The translations under genes and the position numbers were made by a program. From Yponomeuta sedellus (lineage: Eukaryota > Arthropoda > Insecta > Lepidoptera > Yponomeutidae): a stretch of DNA of 64,000 bases. Under the pieces are notes generated by a model, which was given only the letters and a program-made list of their open reading frames with translations, searched no databases and had not been told where the DNA came from. Of this stretch, positions 20,925 through 30,359 are shown piece by piece. Position 1 is the first letter of the stretch, and every line of letters starts with the position of its first letter. The stretch is from assembly GCA_934045075.1 (NCBI GenBank), contig OW203751.1:9247321-9311320 (forward strand), given 5' to 3'.

Positions 20925-22373
20925 ATCATCGACAATTTGACGTTTTTTCTATGACACTATGACACCCTATGACTCTCGGAGACACTCTCTTAACTCCTAG
21001 AGTTTAATTTTGTCTTCCTACGTGACTACAGTTGTTCAAACTCATCAACGAAAGATGAGTAGCGCCACTTTCTATGACACTATGACACCCTATGACGCTC
21101 TACGACGCTCTCTCACCTCCTAAAGGGTTTTCTATCTTCACATGCAACTGCAGTTGATCCAGCATCCGTTGCACTATGTTAACTCCTAAAGAGTCTGACT
21201 TTGTCTTTCTACATGATGAACATAATCAACCGCTTGACGTTTTTTCTATGACACTATGACACCCTATGACGCTCTATGACACTCTCTCTCACCTCCTAAA
21301 GGGTCCTCTGTCTTCACATGCAACTGCAGTTGATCCAGCATCCTTTGCACTATCTTAACTCCTAAAGAGTCTGTCTGTCTTTCTATGTGATGAACATAAT
21401 CAACCGCTTGACGTTTTTACTATGACACCCTATGACGCTCTATGACACTCTCTCGCACCTCCTAAGGGTCCGGCTCTGTCTTCACATGCGGCTGCAGTTG
21501 ATCCAGCATCCGTTGCACTATCTTTACTCCTAAAGAGTCTGACTTTGTCTTTCTACGTGATAAACATCATCGACAATGACGTTTTTTCTAGAATCAGAAT
21601 CTGAATAGTTTATTCATGAACATAGGTAAACAGTGTTAAATACAGGTCTTAAATATATTTCTTAATGATCATTCCATGTTCTACCCACTGTCCATATGAA
21701 TATTCATGCAGGCATGCAGTAATTTTGTATTTACAAATCCATGAGATGCACAAAGACAAATAAAACAAATTAAAACTGTTAAGTGCAAACTAAAAATACG
21801 AAGTTTAGTGTAAGATTGTTTTATCGCACAGAAAGTCGTTAATACTATAATAATATTTTTCTATTTGTAATATAAATAATTTATTTTTAAATTGTCTTAG
21901 CTCTAGATCTTTAATGCTATTAGGGATTTTGTTAAAAATCAAGGGAGCCATACAGAAAACACTCTTTCTCATGAGAGCAGTGCTGCATTTTTGTAAACAA
22001 AGTCTATGTCTGTTTTGCTTACGTATGTCTCTAGAACGAACTGTGGAGGCTTTAACAAAATACTGTGGCTTCATTCTAACAAAGACAGCCATCTCGAAAA
22101 TATATAGAGAGGGAAGTGTCAGCAGTTTATGTTTTATAAAATAAGGTTTGCAGCTATCCATTCCTTTAAGTCCACAAATCGCCCTGACGCACCGTTTCTG
22201 GGCTTCTATGAGACTATGACACCCTATGACTCTCGAAGACAGTCTCTTAACTTCTAGAGTTTGATTTTGTCTTCCTATGTGACTACAGTTGATCAAACTT
22301 ATCAACGAAAGATGAGTTGCGCCACTTTCTATGACACTATGACACCCTATGACGCTCTATGACACTCTCTCAC
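20925..22373 (-). repeat. Array of exon-7 3'-end copies in intron 7
   Basis: Between exon 7 and the microexon, at least three clear copies of the exon-7 end plus splice donor alternate with more diverged half-units carrying CTCTTTAGGAGTTAA, at a period of about 175 bp. Linkers contain TGACACTATGACACCCTATG in plus sense. Two copies (21117-21173 and 21293-21349) are open, 57 nt each, preceded by AG and followed by GTGAGAG, in phase 1/1. A third (21459-21517) has lost one base and its donor is GTGCGAG. A retrotransposon (about 21595-22205) splits the array. Confidence 0.75.
21595..22205 (-). pseudogene. Non-LTR retrotransposon 3' end, 5'-truncated, inserted in the exon array
   Basis: The minus-strand frame from about 22205 to 21805 reads AQKRCVRAICGLKGMDSCKP, then LPSLYIFEMAVFVRMK, then FNKIPNSIKDLE and FKNKLFILQIEK, ending TILH and stop. 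This is the C-terminal region of an ORF2 of the CR1/Jockey type. A 3' untranslated region follows to GATTCTGATTC at 21595. TTCTA on both sides may be the target duplication. The frame is open but lacks endonuclease and RT core. Confidence 0.75.
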
Positions 22374-22475
22374 CTCCTAAAGGGTCCGGCTCTGTCTTCA
22401 CATGTGGCTGCAGTTGATCCAGCATCCGTTGCTGCAGCATCAGTTGGCGTCTCTGCTCAGCATATATGTCGCTCT
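22374..22475 (-). CDS. THAP-domain gene (minus), exon 7
   Basis: One hundred and two nt, acceptor TTTCTCTCCCGCAG, donor G/GTGAGAG, phase 1 in and out. It encodes SDIYAEQRRQLMLQQRMLDQ, then LQPHVKTEPDPLG (residues 461-494). The first part is a Gln-rich, probably helical stretch. VKTE fits the psi-K-x-E sumoylation pattern common in transcription factors; whether it is modified is unknown. This exon is the source of the intronic array. Confidence 0.75.
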
Positions 22476-22515
22476 CTGCGGGAGAGAAACGGGCATATTC
22501 ACAGGGTAGGCATGA

Positions 22516-22632
22516 CGAAAGGCACTTGCCCATTAGCTCAATTGGTAGCGCTGGCACGGTTAGCCAGAGGTCGCGGGGGTTTGAGTCCCGATATGGGTGG
22601 AATTTTTAGCCTCTAAATAGGTTTTTTAAAAC
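22516..22632 (+). mobile_element. SINE A (plus), truncated
   Basis: CATTAGCTCAATTGGTAGCG, GCGGGGGTTTGAGTCCCGA (B box) and TTTTTAGCCTCTAAATAGG. It lies close upstream (gene sense) of exon 7. Confidence 0.75.
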
Positions 22633-22689
22633 ATAATAAGTTGACTGGAAACCATGAGTATTTTGTTAATTTTAAGTTTCTAGTTTAAC

Positions 22690-22822
22690 TTCCCTGTTTT
22701 TGTCCATTTTTTCTCCAAAACGATCTAGATTTAAAAATGGACACCTAGTTTGAATTGTAACGTTCATTAAGCCGCAGTTTCTGCGCTACTTTGAATAAAA
22801 CCTTTCCATTTCATTTCCTGTC
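22690..22822 (+). repeat. Family E repeat
   Basis: TTTTCTCCAAAACGATCTAG, TTGTAACGTTCATTAAGCCG, CAGTTTCTGCGCTACTTTGA, tail AATAAAACCTTTCCATTTC. Same layout as 61375 and 32325 (inverted). Confidence 0.7.
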
Positions 22823-23032
22823 CAAGAGTCTTATAGGACTCAAGGGCAGAAATAAGTTTATGAGTCACATTTGACTCATTTTCATTACATCTTCGGGCAT
22901 ACAACTATCTAACTGTGGACGGAGGGAATTGGAATTGAATTATATCTTGGACAGAGAAGTTGTTAAGTTTAAGGTGTAGAGCGGACCGCTGTATCCTATA
23001 ATTTTTTATTATTTTTTTTATTTATTAGGACA

Positions 23033-23255
23033 TCTTCTTCAGGCTATATTAGTCCACTGCTGGACATAGCAATCGCCTAATGAGCGCAAGGTTGTGCCAT
23101 CATTGGGGGGTAATGCCCATAAGCCCCACGCTGGGCATGCGGGTTGGGGATCGCAGTTTGGTGGAATTGTACTGCAGGGGGCGCTGCTGCCCACCCCCTG
23201 GTTTGTGTCCCTTAGTGGCCTTTTACGACACCCGCGGGAAGAATTTGGGAAGAAT
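23033..23255 (-). repeat. Family C repeat (minus)
   Basis: AGTCCACTGCTGGACATAGC to CCTTTTACGACACCCGCGGG. A short family B piece (23283-23345) follows, also minus. Confidence 0.75.
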
Positions 23256-23360
23256 TTATTAGGACTACCAACAAGATATACACCGACCTTCCTGCGATGC
23301 AGGAAGACCCGTGCCCCAGCAGTGGGGACATGCAAGGGTTGATAACGATTGTCAACTCAC

Positions 23361-23481
23361 CCTCCTTCTGCCCGTAGAGGTCCTCGTGGGGTAAATCGCT
23401 TTCCTGCTTGATGTGTCCGTCGAATAAGCCCGGCCCTTCACCCAGCCGATGGGGCTCCTGCAACATTTGGATGTTGTGCTG
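23361..23481 (-). CDS. THAP-domain gene (minus), exon 6
   Basis: One hundred and twenty-one nt, acceptor TTATCTTTCCAG, donor G/GTGAGTTG, phase 0 in and 1 out. It encodes QHNIQMLQEPHRLGEGPGLF, then DGHIKQESDLPHEDLYGQKE (residues 421-460). IKQE is a second candidate sumoylation motif, in an acidic context. Confidence 0.75.
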
Positions 23482-23539
23482 CTGGAAAGATAAAGATAAA
23501 AAAAGATTACTAATCAAAGTCAGTTTATGTCTTATTTAT

Positions 23540-23880
23540 GGTAGTACGCGGGCCGTAGCGGGCCAGATAACCTGGAGTATGTTATCATCGCCGGTCGAGC
23601 GAACGGGAAACGAAGCAGAGGACGACCACCAACGCGTTGGTCAGATATAATAACTAAAGCTTCGGGTAGGCCGCCAATTGTACTATGTATATTTGCAATT
23701 GTTTTGTATTTGTTGTTTTTCCAGTGTACAATAAAGAATATTCTTATCTTATCTTCTTAGGACCCTACAAGCAGCCATACATCTGGCGCGTAATAGAACC
23801 CAATGGATCGAGCTGATGGCGTTATCTGCCCTTAGTCACGTCCCTCAGCCATGAGGATACGACGAAGAAGAAGCATGGTA
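23540..23880 (+). pseudogene. RTE-type ORF2 C-terminal fragments, interrupted
   Basis: RGRPPTRWSDII is readable at about 23610-23650, and LQAAIHLARNRTQWIELM in another segment at 23767-23830. These two motifs are normally close together near the end of RTE-like ORF2. Between them is an AT-rich insert ending CAATAAAGAATATTCTTATC, probably a SINE tail. Confidence 0.6.
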
Positions 23881-23904
23881 GTAAGTACTCCATGTAGAAT
23901 CTGT

Positions 23905-24132
23905 TATCGCTATCAACCCTTGTATGTCCCCACTGCTGGGGCACGGGTCTCTTCCTGCATCGCAGGAAGGTTAGGCCACACTCCACCACGGGGGCCAAGT
24001 CCGGGTTGGTGGAGGATTGTAAGACATTGGCGGGCCTTACTGTCAGAAGTTATCAAGCCGCCCATAAGGCCTCTGACATGGCTTTACGAGTGCCATTGTA
24101 TGACAGCCGGCACCAACGGCTTAACGTGCCTG
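23905..24132 (+). repeat. Family B repeat, 5' two-thirds
   Basis: CTATCAACCCTTGTATGTCC to CACCAACGGCTTAACGTGCC. Confidence 0.75.
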
Positions 24133-24254
24133 TTCAGAATCTGTTACCTACACGCTAAACCATTACTGCTTTTGTTTTGATTTTGTTGGTACCAAATAAA
24201 CGTTTTCTATTCAATTCTATTCTATTCAAAGAAGTAAAATGTTAAAAGTAAATT

Positions 24255-24372
24255 TGATGTCAACCCTTTGCATGTCCCCACTGCTGGGGCATGGATCTCT
24301 TCCTGTATGGTAGGAAGGTTAGGCCATACTCGACCACGGGGGCCAAGTCCGGGTTGGTGGAGGATTGCAAGA
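24255..24372 (+). repeat. Family B fragment
   Basis: GTCAACCCTTTGCATGTCCC to GGATTGCAAGACTAGTGGC. Confidence 0.7.
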
Positions 24373-24399
24373 CTAGTGGCTGGTCTTATTAAATAATAT

Positions 24400-24715
24400 T
24401 TACCTGATTACGAAGAATATCTAGTGTCTGCGTAACCATTTTAGTAACCATTATTTACATAATGTGGTATATACCAAATAATACTTGCCTAATTACGAAG
24501 AATTTCTATTGTGACAGCGTAAACATTTTGGTAACCATTATTTACATAATATATTATGGTATATACCAAATAACATTTACATGATTACGAAGAATATGTA
24601 CAATGTCTACATAACCATTTTGTTAACTATTATTATGTATAATTATGTAACAAATAATATTTACCTAATTACGAAGAAATTCTAGTGTCCGCGTAATCTT
24701 TGGTAACCATCACTA
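24400..24715 (-). repeat. Array of degenerate exon-5 3'-end copies, distal part
   Basis: Four copies (starting about 24401, 24483, 24576 and 24661; period about 85 bp) of the last 45-50 nt of exon 5 plus its donor and first intron bases. In gene sense they read ATGGTTACC...GTTACGC...GACACT..., then TTCTTCGTAATCAGGTAAAT or variants. All have stops, lost donors or frameshifts. Two more copies (27541 and 27606) lie beyond the transposon. Confidence 0.75.
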
Positions 24716-25885
24716 TATAATTAATATAATGATATAACCACAGAACATAAAAAAAGAGTAGAAGTAGCGACATGACACATTAGTACGAAAACCAGTGTAA
24801 CCAAACTGATACTTATAAACCAAACGCACACTACGAATGCCGAGCTGCCATTGGTAAATAAATTCAATGCCGAAAAGGTGTACATCATAAAAGTTTCAAT
24901 TACAATATGCACCTTTTTGTAATGTTAACAATGATCCAAGTCAAATGACAATGATGAAATTAAGGTTGACATTTTGTAGTAACGCTACTCTACACTAGAT
25001 GGAACTACCGCCGTGTCGGACCGAAAAGAACTTTTACCTACTAAGACATAAAGGTCAAAATTGAAAAACAAGTACATTCACAGTTTGGGATGGGACAATG
25101 CGAGTTCTAGATTGTCGATAGAGAGAACCTATCGACAAATTATACCTGTACAAACAGTTTAACACATTAATGGCCGATTACGAATACTGGTACTTAGAAG
25201 AATTTTTAGCTATTTCTTTTTTGCCTGCGGGTTGACTGGTAGAAAATGCATCTTTTATCTTTTTGTGCAATAAAAGATTCAAGACTAATAGGGTAAATAG
25301 ATGCACAAAGAAAACAATGTGGTAGATTTCATATTTTAAAATGTTCTTTTATTTAAAACTACCTTTAACCCGCTGCTTCGCGGGCGTTAGAAAATATAAC
25401 ACGGGAAATATCATGTATTCTACGACTCAATTCAGATCTTTGTCAATATGTACGCCATGTTTCATACGTTATACTAATTTTATTGATGATGGTACTAATA
25501 TATTTCAATTATACGCAAGAGTCTAACCTGGAAGTGAAGCACATTTTTTTTTGGTATTGCTGCATAAGTGGCAAGTGGGAAGGTGGCACACCTTCCGCCT
25601 TTTTTAGTTATTATGAAGTGTTCATGAAAATGCTCTGAATATATTGTGCTCATCGTCGTATTGAACCAATTTTGCCTTCCTATCGCTGCCATCCATTTTA
25701 CTTACGTATTCGGTTTTTTAGGAAAACTAAACGAAAACTCACTTCCAAATTGTTTTGATTCCTTGAGGGTTGTTGTATCATTGCCACGGTTTTCTGTTGT
25801 ATTTGATTAAAATTACTTTGATAGTTTCTTAGATATTTCAGTCACTGATAAACTGGTGAAGAAAAACTATATCGCAATCTAGCTG

Positions 25886-26010
25886 TGCTCCAATGACAGT
25901 TTTCACATGCACAACGGCCAGCCGGCGACAAGAGCTCATACATTACTACTTTACCCGGCCCGGCGACCGGACGGCGACCGGAAGCATTTGAAAAGGCACT
26001 TAGGAAGTAG
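25886..26010. mobile_element. Harbinger-like MITE fragment
   Basis: TTTTCACATGCACAACGGCC at the left and GGCGACCGGAAGCATTTGAA then AAGGCAC/TTA at the right resemble the ends of the element at 33962. GAGCTCATACATTACTA is shared inverted with 39483-39572. Confidence 0.55.
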
Positions 26011-26048
26011 GTATAAAATAACAATAATTATTTTATGCCACACCTGGC

Positions 26049-26778
26049 TAACAAGAGCTGTCGCGCTGTTGAACCCAAGAAATGCGAAGGCTTACGCAAT
26101 ACGCATAATCTCGGACAGCGCCTCAGTCCTACAAGCACTCAACAGCAATCCTACAAACAACAGCTTGATACTAGAGTGTCACCATGAATTGGAAAAACTG
26201 TCAACAAATAACAGAGTCACTTTACAATGGATAAAGGGTCATAGCGGCTCCCTGGGCAATGATGCCGCAGATGAACTCGCTAAAAGAGGCACGGAAACTA
26301 CAGTGGAAAGACCCGAACCCCTGCTCCCACTCCCATACAACCAGTTCAGAAAATGGTTGAGGTCACGAACAGAAAGCCAGCATGCTGAACTTTGGAGAAC
26401 AGAACAATCTCGAAACGTCTTTCACGTAGCCTGCTGCGTCTGAGAAGAGAAAATCTGCGCAAAGCTGTGGCAATCTTAACAGGCCACTGCTCACTGAACA
26501 GACATCTCTAAAACATGGGTCTAACCGACAGCCCGCTTTGCCTGGGATGCCTCAAAGAAGAGGAAACACCCGCCCACGTGACCATTCACTGCGAAGGCGT
26601 GGAAAAGCAACGGACCGCCATCATTGGGAAGCCGGGGTCCCTTCAGAAAGCCTGCAGTGACATCGGAGCACTGCTGGCTTTCTGGAAAGAGATAGGCTGG
26701 CTGGAGTAAACTGACAGCTCCACTACGTACAATGGCCCAATCATGAGGCTAAGTGTGAAAATCTCAGGTCTAACTAAC
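26049..26778 (+). pseudogene. Non-LTR retrotransposon 3' end with RNase H domain, 15-bp target duplication
   Basis: The frame from 26049 gives an RNase H C-terminal half: IISDSASVLQAL, then VTLQWIKGHSGSLGND and ADELAKRGTE (catalytic Asp in SDS and GND, His in GHSG). After a stop near 26442 a second frame (26515-26709) reads CLGCLKEEETPAHVTIHCEG, a CCHC tail ending IGWLE. This order (RNase H then CCHC) fits an I/R1-like or similar lineage. TATGCCACACCTGGC flanks it at 26034-26048 and 26779-26793, inside family G. 5'-truncated and broken. Confidence 0.8.
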
Positions 26779-26779
26779 T

Positions 26780-27000
26780 ATGCCACACCTGGCAATAAAG
26801 TGGCTTTTTCCGCACGCTGCGCGTACGGAACGAGCCGCTTTCTGGCCAAGTGTAGACATAAAAATATGTACACAACACGGGAGGTAATAAAGAAAGCTCT
26901 CGATTGCATATTTACGTATTTCGCTTGCAGCTCGGGCCGCAAACTTCTGCGATCTAGGCCTTTCTTTGTATTACCACTCTAGTTGTGTAATGTACTTTTA
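26780..27000 (+). mobile_element. Family G MITE (plus), split by the retrotransposon
   Basis: ATGCCACACCTGGCAATAAA through CACAACACGGGAGGTAATAA to GTTGTGTAATGTACTTTTA. Its left edge lies at about 26025-26048, before the insertion. Confidence 0.7.
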
Positions 27001-27540
27001 TCTACTTAGACGAATTGGAATTTACAATACCGAAGTACCGTTAAGTATGTATGACTTCTACGGTCATAGACAATTAATTATCGATAGATTTTTATCATGT
27101 GTGCCCCCATCCGTTATTGAGTAGAATTCAAATTTTGACAGAAACTTCTAGAGAATGTACACTTTCTTCGATGAAAATTTAACTTTATTAACCAGTAAAT
27201 AAAGGTGGTTTCACTTTCTCATTTTCGGATTGGTTTCCGTGTTCATGTCATTACAAATTTAATTAAAAATACAATGAAATACGTCTTACAGATGAAATGT
27301 TACGGCATGATCGGTATATTTTGGTCCCCAACTTTTATTTTTGCTCTCTAACACAGCATAACAAGGCATTTTAATCAAGTTTTCACCATTTTTTCTTTAC
27401 TAGAAGCGCACGGCAACTGAAGTCAACAAAACTGTCACCGACTACGCATAGGCAATACATTGCTAATGTGAGGCACGCGGGCACCGCCCACTTGCGACTT
27501 CTACTCTTTTTTTATGTTCTGTGGATATAACAAATAATAT

Positions 27541-27660
27541 TTACTTGATTACGAAGAATACATACAGTATCTACGTAACCATTAGTATTATATACCAAGT
27601 GATATTTACCGCATTTTGGAGAATATCTACAGTGTCTACGTAACCATTTTGTTAGCCATT
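27541..27660 (-). repeat. Exon-5 array, proximal copies
   Basis: Two degenerate copies of the exon-5 end (27541-27583 and 27606-27660), continuing the series at 24400-24715 across the 2.8-kb transposon. Confidence 0.7.
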
Positions 27661-27677
27661 ATTATAAATTATATCGT

Positions 27678-27776
27678 TAACAACCCTTCTATGTCCCCAC
27701 TGCTGGGGCACGGGTCTCTTCCTACATCGCACGAAGGTTAGGCCATACTCCACCACGGGGGCCAAGCCCGGGTTGG
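27678..27776 (+). repeat. Family B fragment
   Basis: AACAACCCTTCTATGTCCCC to GGGGGCCAAGCCCGGGTTGG. It sits between exon 5 and its copies. Confidence 0.7.
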
Positions 27777-27814
27777 TCTGGTTAGTATATAATTATATAA
27801 CAAAGAATATTTAC

Positions 27815-27946
27815 CTGATTACGAAGAATATCTACAGTGTCCGCGTAACCATTTTGGTAACCATTATAAACTTCGTTGCGTCCGTTGTAATCTGCTTGCT
27901 TCTCTTGGAAATCCCTGTTGTAGTCACTGGGATACATATCCTGTAC
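27815..27946 (-). CDS. THAP-domain gene (minus), exon 5
   Basis: One hundred and thirty-two nt, phase 0/0, donor CAG/GTAAAT, acceptor TATTCCAG. It encodes VQDMYPSDYNRDFQEKQADY, then NGRNEVYNGYQNGYADTVDI and LRNQ (residues 377-420). Tyr/Asn/Gln-rich and apparently disordered, with a short internal NGYQNGY repeat. Its 3' half is the source of the degenerate array in intron 5. Confidence 0.75.
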
Positions 27947-28127
27947 CTGGAATAGATAAATATAATAACATAACACTTACATAAAGGCACAAAATAATTA
28001 TAAATAAATAATAAGTGTACTAAATATTCATGGACATATTACACAGATCTCGTTAGCCCTATACTAAGTACAACTAAATGACTTGTGTTATAGGTAATAA
28101 CTCGACGATAGATTTAATACAATAAAT

Positions 28128-28258
28128 ACATAGATAACATCCAAGACCCGAGACGAACTAGAAAAGTTCGTTTTCCTAGTTTGACCCAACCGGGGATCGA
28201 ACCCGAGACCTTCGGTTTTACAGTCAGCGCGCCAAACCGCTGCGCCACCGAGGCCGTC
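28128..28258 (-). mobile_element. tRNA-derived SINE (minus)
   Basis: On the minus strand: GGCCTCGGTGGCGCAGCGGT (A box), then GCGCGCTGACTGTAAAACCG, GGGTTCGATCCCCGG (B box), GGTTGGGTCAAACTAGG and a short body. The head can be folded as a cloverleaf, but the SINE body continues without a gap. Confidence 0.75.
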
Positions 28259-28311
28259 AATAGGTAAATAAATACAATAACATAACACTTACATAAAGGC
28301 ACATAGACTCT

Positions 28312-28630
28312 GTAAGCTTTTAGAATATACCTCGCGCTCTAGAGTAGGATTCGGTTTTTGTCAATTTTCGCCGGTTTTCGTACTGATGATCGAGTTCTGA
28401 TTTCGAAATTAAGTGTCATTTTAGTTCCGATTTCGAAATTAAGTGTCATATTAGTTCCGAGTTCGAAATTAAGTGTCATTAATATGACACTTAGTTTCGA
28501 CTAATGTTCCGATTTCGAAATTAAGTGTCATATTAGTTCCGATTTCGAAATTAAGTGTCATAATAGTTCCGATTTCGAAATTGAGTGTCATGTTAGTTCG
28601 GATTTTGAAATTGAGTATTAGTTCCGATAT
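28312..28630 (+). repeat. Tandem array of about 36-bp units inside a MITE
   Basis: About six to seven units built on TTCCGATTTCGAAATTAAGT then GTCATATTAG, one of them inverted (near 28480-28500). The array starts after AGCTTTTAGAATATACCTCG, the same end as the MITE at 33172-33390 and a fragment at 14070. So the units are an internal expansion of that family. Confidence 0.75.
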
Positions 28631-28649
28631 TTCTATTACACGAATATAT

Positions 28650-28851
28650 CCGAATCTATCCTGTTCTACCTGCGAAACGAGTGATAACCTACGACCTCAG
28701 CGATACTATTGGACTTCGATTGGACCTGCGCACTGGAATCTTCGTGTGGACCTCGTGTCGTGAAGACCTGCAGACCAGACCCTGCGTGAATAAATCCTAA
28801 GAAGTTGTCATTGGCGTTTTACCGCCAAATCTAGAACCCTAGCCCGTAACA
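28650..28851 (-). repeat. LTR fragment (minus)
   Basis: On the minus strand it begins TGTTACGGGCTAGGGTTCT and shares about 70 bp (to TAGGATTTATTCACGCA) with the solo LTR at 62044, then diverges. Its 3' end is not found. It lies between exons 4 and 5, 30 bp from the exon-4 donor. Confidence 0.6.
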
Positions 28852-28880
28852 TTATCTTAACTACGTGTTTCAGACGTTAC

Positions 28881-29522
28881 CTTATTATATTGCATCTTCT
28901 GTTGATAACCGCTCTCCATTGACTTTTCATACTTCCTCTCCATCGCATACTTATTGGCACTCTCCAGAGCGTTGTTGAAATCCTCGTTGCTTTTAGTATA
29001 ATCTTTTGGTATCTCATAGTTGTCGGTCATCTGCCCGTCCCGTTGACCGATGTGACTCTGTGCCTGTCCATTGTGACCCTGGCCGTTGTGACCCTGTCCG
29101 TTGTGACCCTGACCGTTCTGACTCTGAGCCTGCCCGTTCTGACTCTGAGCCTGACCGCTTTGACTCTGACTCCGTTGAGCATCCTGGATCTGGTGCAGCC
29201 CAGTCTGCCCCGGAGTATCTCTTTGGCTGATTTGACTGGAACGGTGCACTTGACTCTCGTATTCTTCCTTTTGGAACTGACTGGGCACGGACAAGTTTTG
29301 GTAGTCCACATTCTCCGATTGGAAAGAGTTCTCGGAGTGGTCACTAAAGCTGGTGCTCAGTGGGGTCTCCTCTTCCTCTGAGCAGGGGTCCGTTTGCATT
29401 ATGGCGTCCTGCTTTTTGGGCTTCTGCGGTGTTGTGTTGGCTTGAGGCGAGGCGGTCAGGGCCGGACTCGGGCAGGTCAGGTTGTTGGCCAGAGCGTTGA
29501 TGGTTTGTAAGCGGTACGCCAG
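28881..29522 (-). CDS. THAP-domain gene (minus), exon 4, largest exon
   Basis: Six hundred and forty-two nt (214 codons), phase 0/0, acceptor TTCATTCCAG, donor AAG/GTAACG. Residues 163-376. It begins LAYRLQTINALANNL. An acidic/serine stretch follows (CSEEEETPLSTSFSDHSE), then a low-complexity block (about 29160-29030 on the map) of repeated Gln-Ser-Gln-Asn-Gly and Gln-Gly-His-Asn-Gly units. It ends charged and Tyr/Lys-rich (ANKYAMERKYEKSMESGY). No enzyme signature; composition fits the activation or linker part of a transcription factor. The repeated codons make length variation likely. Confidence 0.75.
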
Positions 29523-29704
29523 CTGGAATGAAGGAGAGTTGTGTGTGAGTGCAGATGAACGTACATGAACTGGAATGAGTTCTATAATTAAGGACCAAAT
29601 TTGAAACGACTAAGGGCCAGTTTCTGAATGGAGAATTTTACTAAGTAAATTGTTAACTGTAGTGCTGGCTCCTAGAATTTCTCAGCAATGAGCGTGACAA
29701 ATAT

Positions 29705-29787
29705 TATAAATGGTTCTTACGGAGGAGAAAATTAACAAAAATAAAAAATCGACTGTTAGGCGTTACGAAGTTCGCTGGGTCAGCTAG
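29705..29787 (+). mobile_element. Helitron-like 3' end
   Basis: TGGTTCTTACGGAGGAGAAA, then ACGAAGTTCGCTGGGTCAGC and terminal CTAG. Helitrons end in CTRR; this terminus is familiar from lepidopteran Helitrons. Only the end is present. Confidence 0.65.
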
Positions 29788-29830
29788 TATAGTATAGGTA
29801 TTATTCTCAGAATATTCTTATTGTTTGTAA

Positions 29831-30236
29831 GCGGTGGTAGCTCAGTGGGTAGAACCATAGACTGGCAAGCGAGAGCCCCAGGTTCGATCCCGAGTGCGGG
29901 CATGTACCAATGACTTTGTTTAATTTCAAAGTTACGTATATTTGCGAATTTGCAGTCGCAATACCACACGCTAACGGTGAAGGAAAACATCGTGAGGAAA
30001 CCCGCGGCTTGGTTGGCTCCGCACGTATTGACTAGTCTTTCCTGTGGGCTAGGCCGACTAAGCTGTCAGGATGGTATAGGTGCTGGGCAAGCCTACACCA
30101 TCTATAAAACCATGACCCAGGCACTACAGCGTCGGAGTGGTCCCTTCACCCATCTAGTGTGAGTGAAGATACCACTGGACGCTGTATAAATCATCTCATT
30201 AAGTAGATGCAAAAAGGCCAATATTATTATTATATT
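29831..30236 (+). mobile_element. SINE L, full-length tRNA-derived SINE
   Basis: The head GCGGTGGTAGCTCAGTGGGT (A box) and GGTTCGATCCCGA (B box) is followed by a 300-bp body (AACATCGTGAGGAAACCCGC, GCTAAGCTGTCAGG-like, GTATAAATCATCTCATTAAG) and a short ATT-repeat tail. Partial copies at 15985 (-), 38381 (+) and 44028 (+, diverged). It lies in intron 3. Confidence 0.8.
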
Positions 30237-30359
30237 CTTATTGTTTAGCGACGTAAGGACAATTTATTGCCGAGCCCGGAATTTCCCTAAAATGTTTTTT
30301 ATCAATGTGCACGCGAAAGCCGCACGGTGTTTTCCTTAACAAAGTATATGGCTATATTT

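Larger units (their letters stand above)
24738..27524. mobile_element. DNA transposon, 2.8 kb, 28-bp perfect inverted ends, 6-bp target duplication
   Basis: The first 28 bp begin CCACAGAACATAAAAAAAGA; the last 28 bp are the exact reverse complement. ATATAA flanks both sides (24732-24737 and 27525-27530). Removing the element restores a regular unit of the exon-5 array, which confirms the boundaries. No transposase is recognised. The interior carries a Harbinger-like fragment, family G and a nested retrotransposon. The superfamily is unknown; a 6-bp duplication is unusual. Confidence 0.8.

Noticed and set aside
21459..21517. Third exon-7 copy as a usable cassette exon
   Set aside because: It has lost one base, giving an in-frame stop (CCTTAG), and its donor is GTGCGAG.
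26041..26443. A host ribonuclease H gene
   Set aside because: It lies between exact 15-bp target duplications and is followed by a CCHC tail, so it is a 5'-truncated retrotransposon.
28330..28630. CRISPR-like regular repeats
   Set aside because: Units are contiguous tandem copies without spacers, inside a eukaryotic MITE.
29006..29381. Plus- and minus-strand frames of about 75-112 codons overlapping exon 4
   Set aside because: Shadow frames of the Gln/Asn/His repeat block in exon 4. The chosen frame has matching splice phases on both sides.
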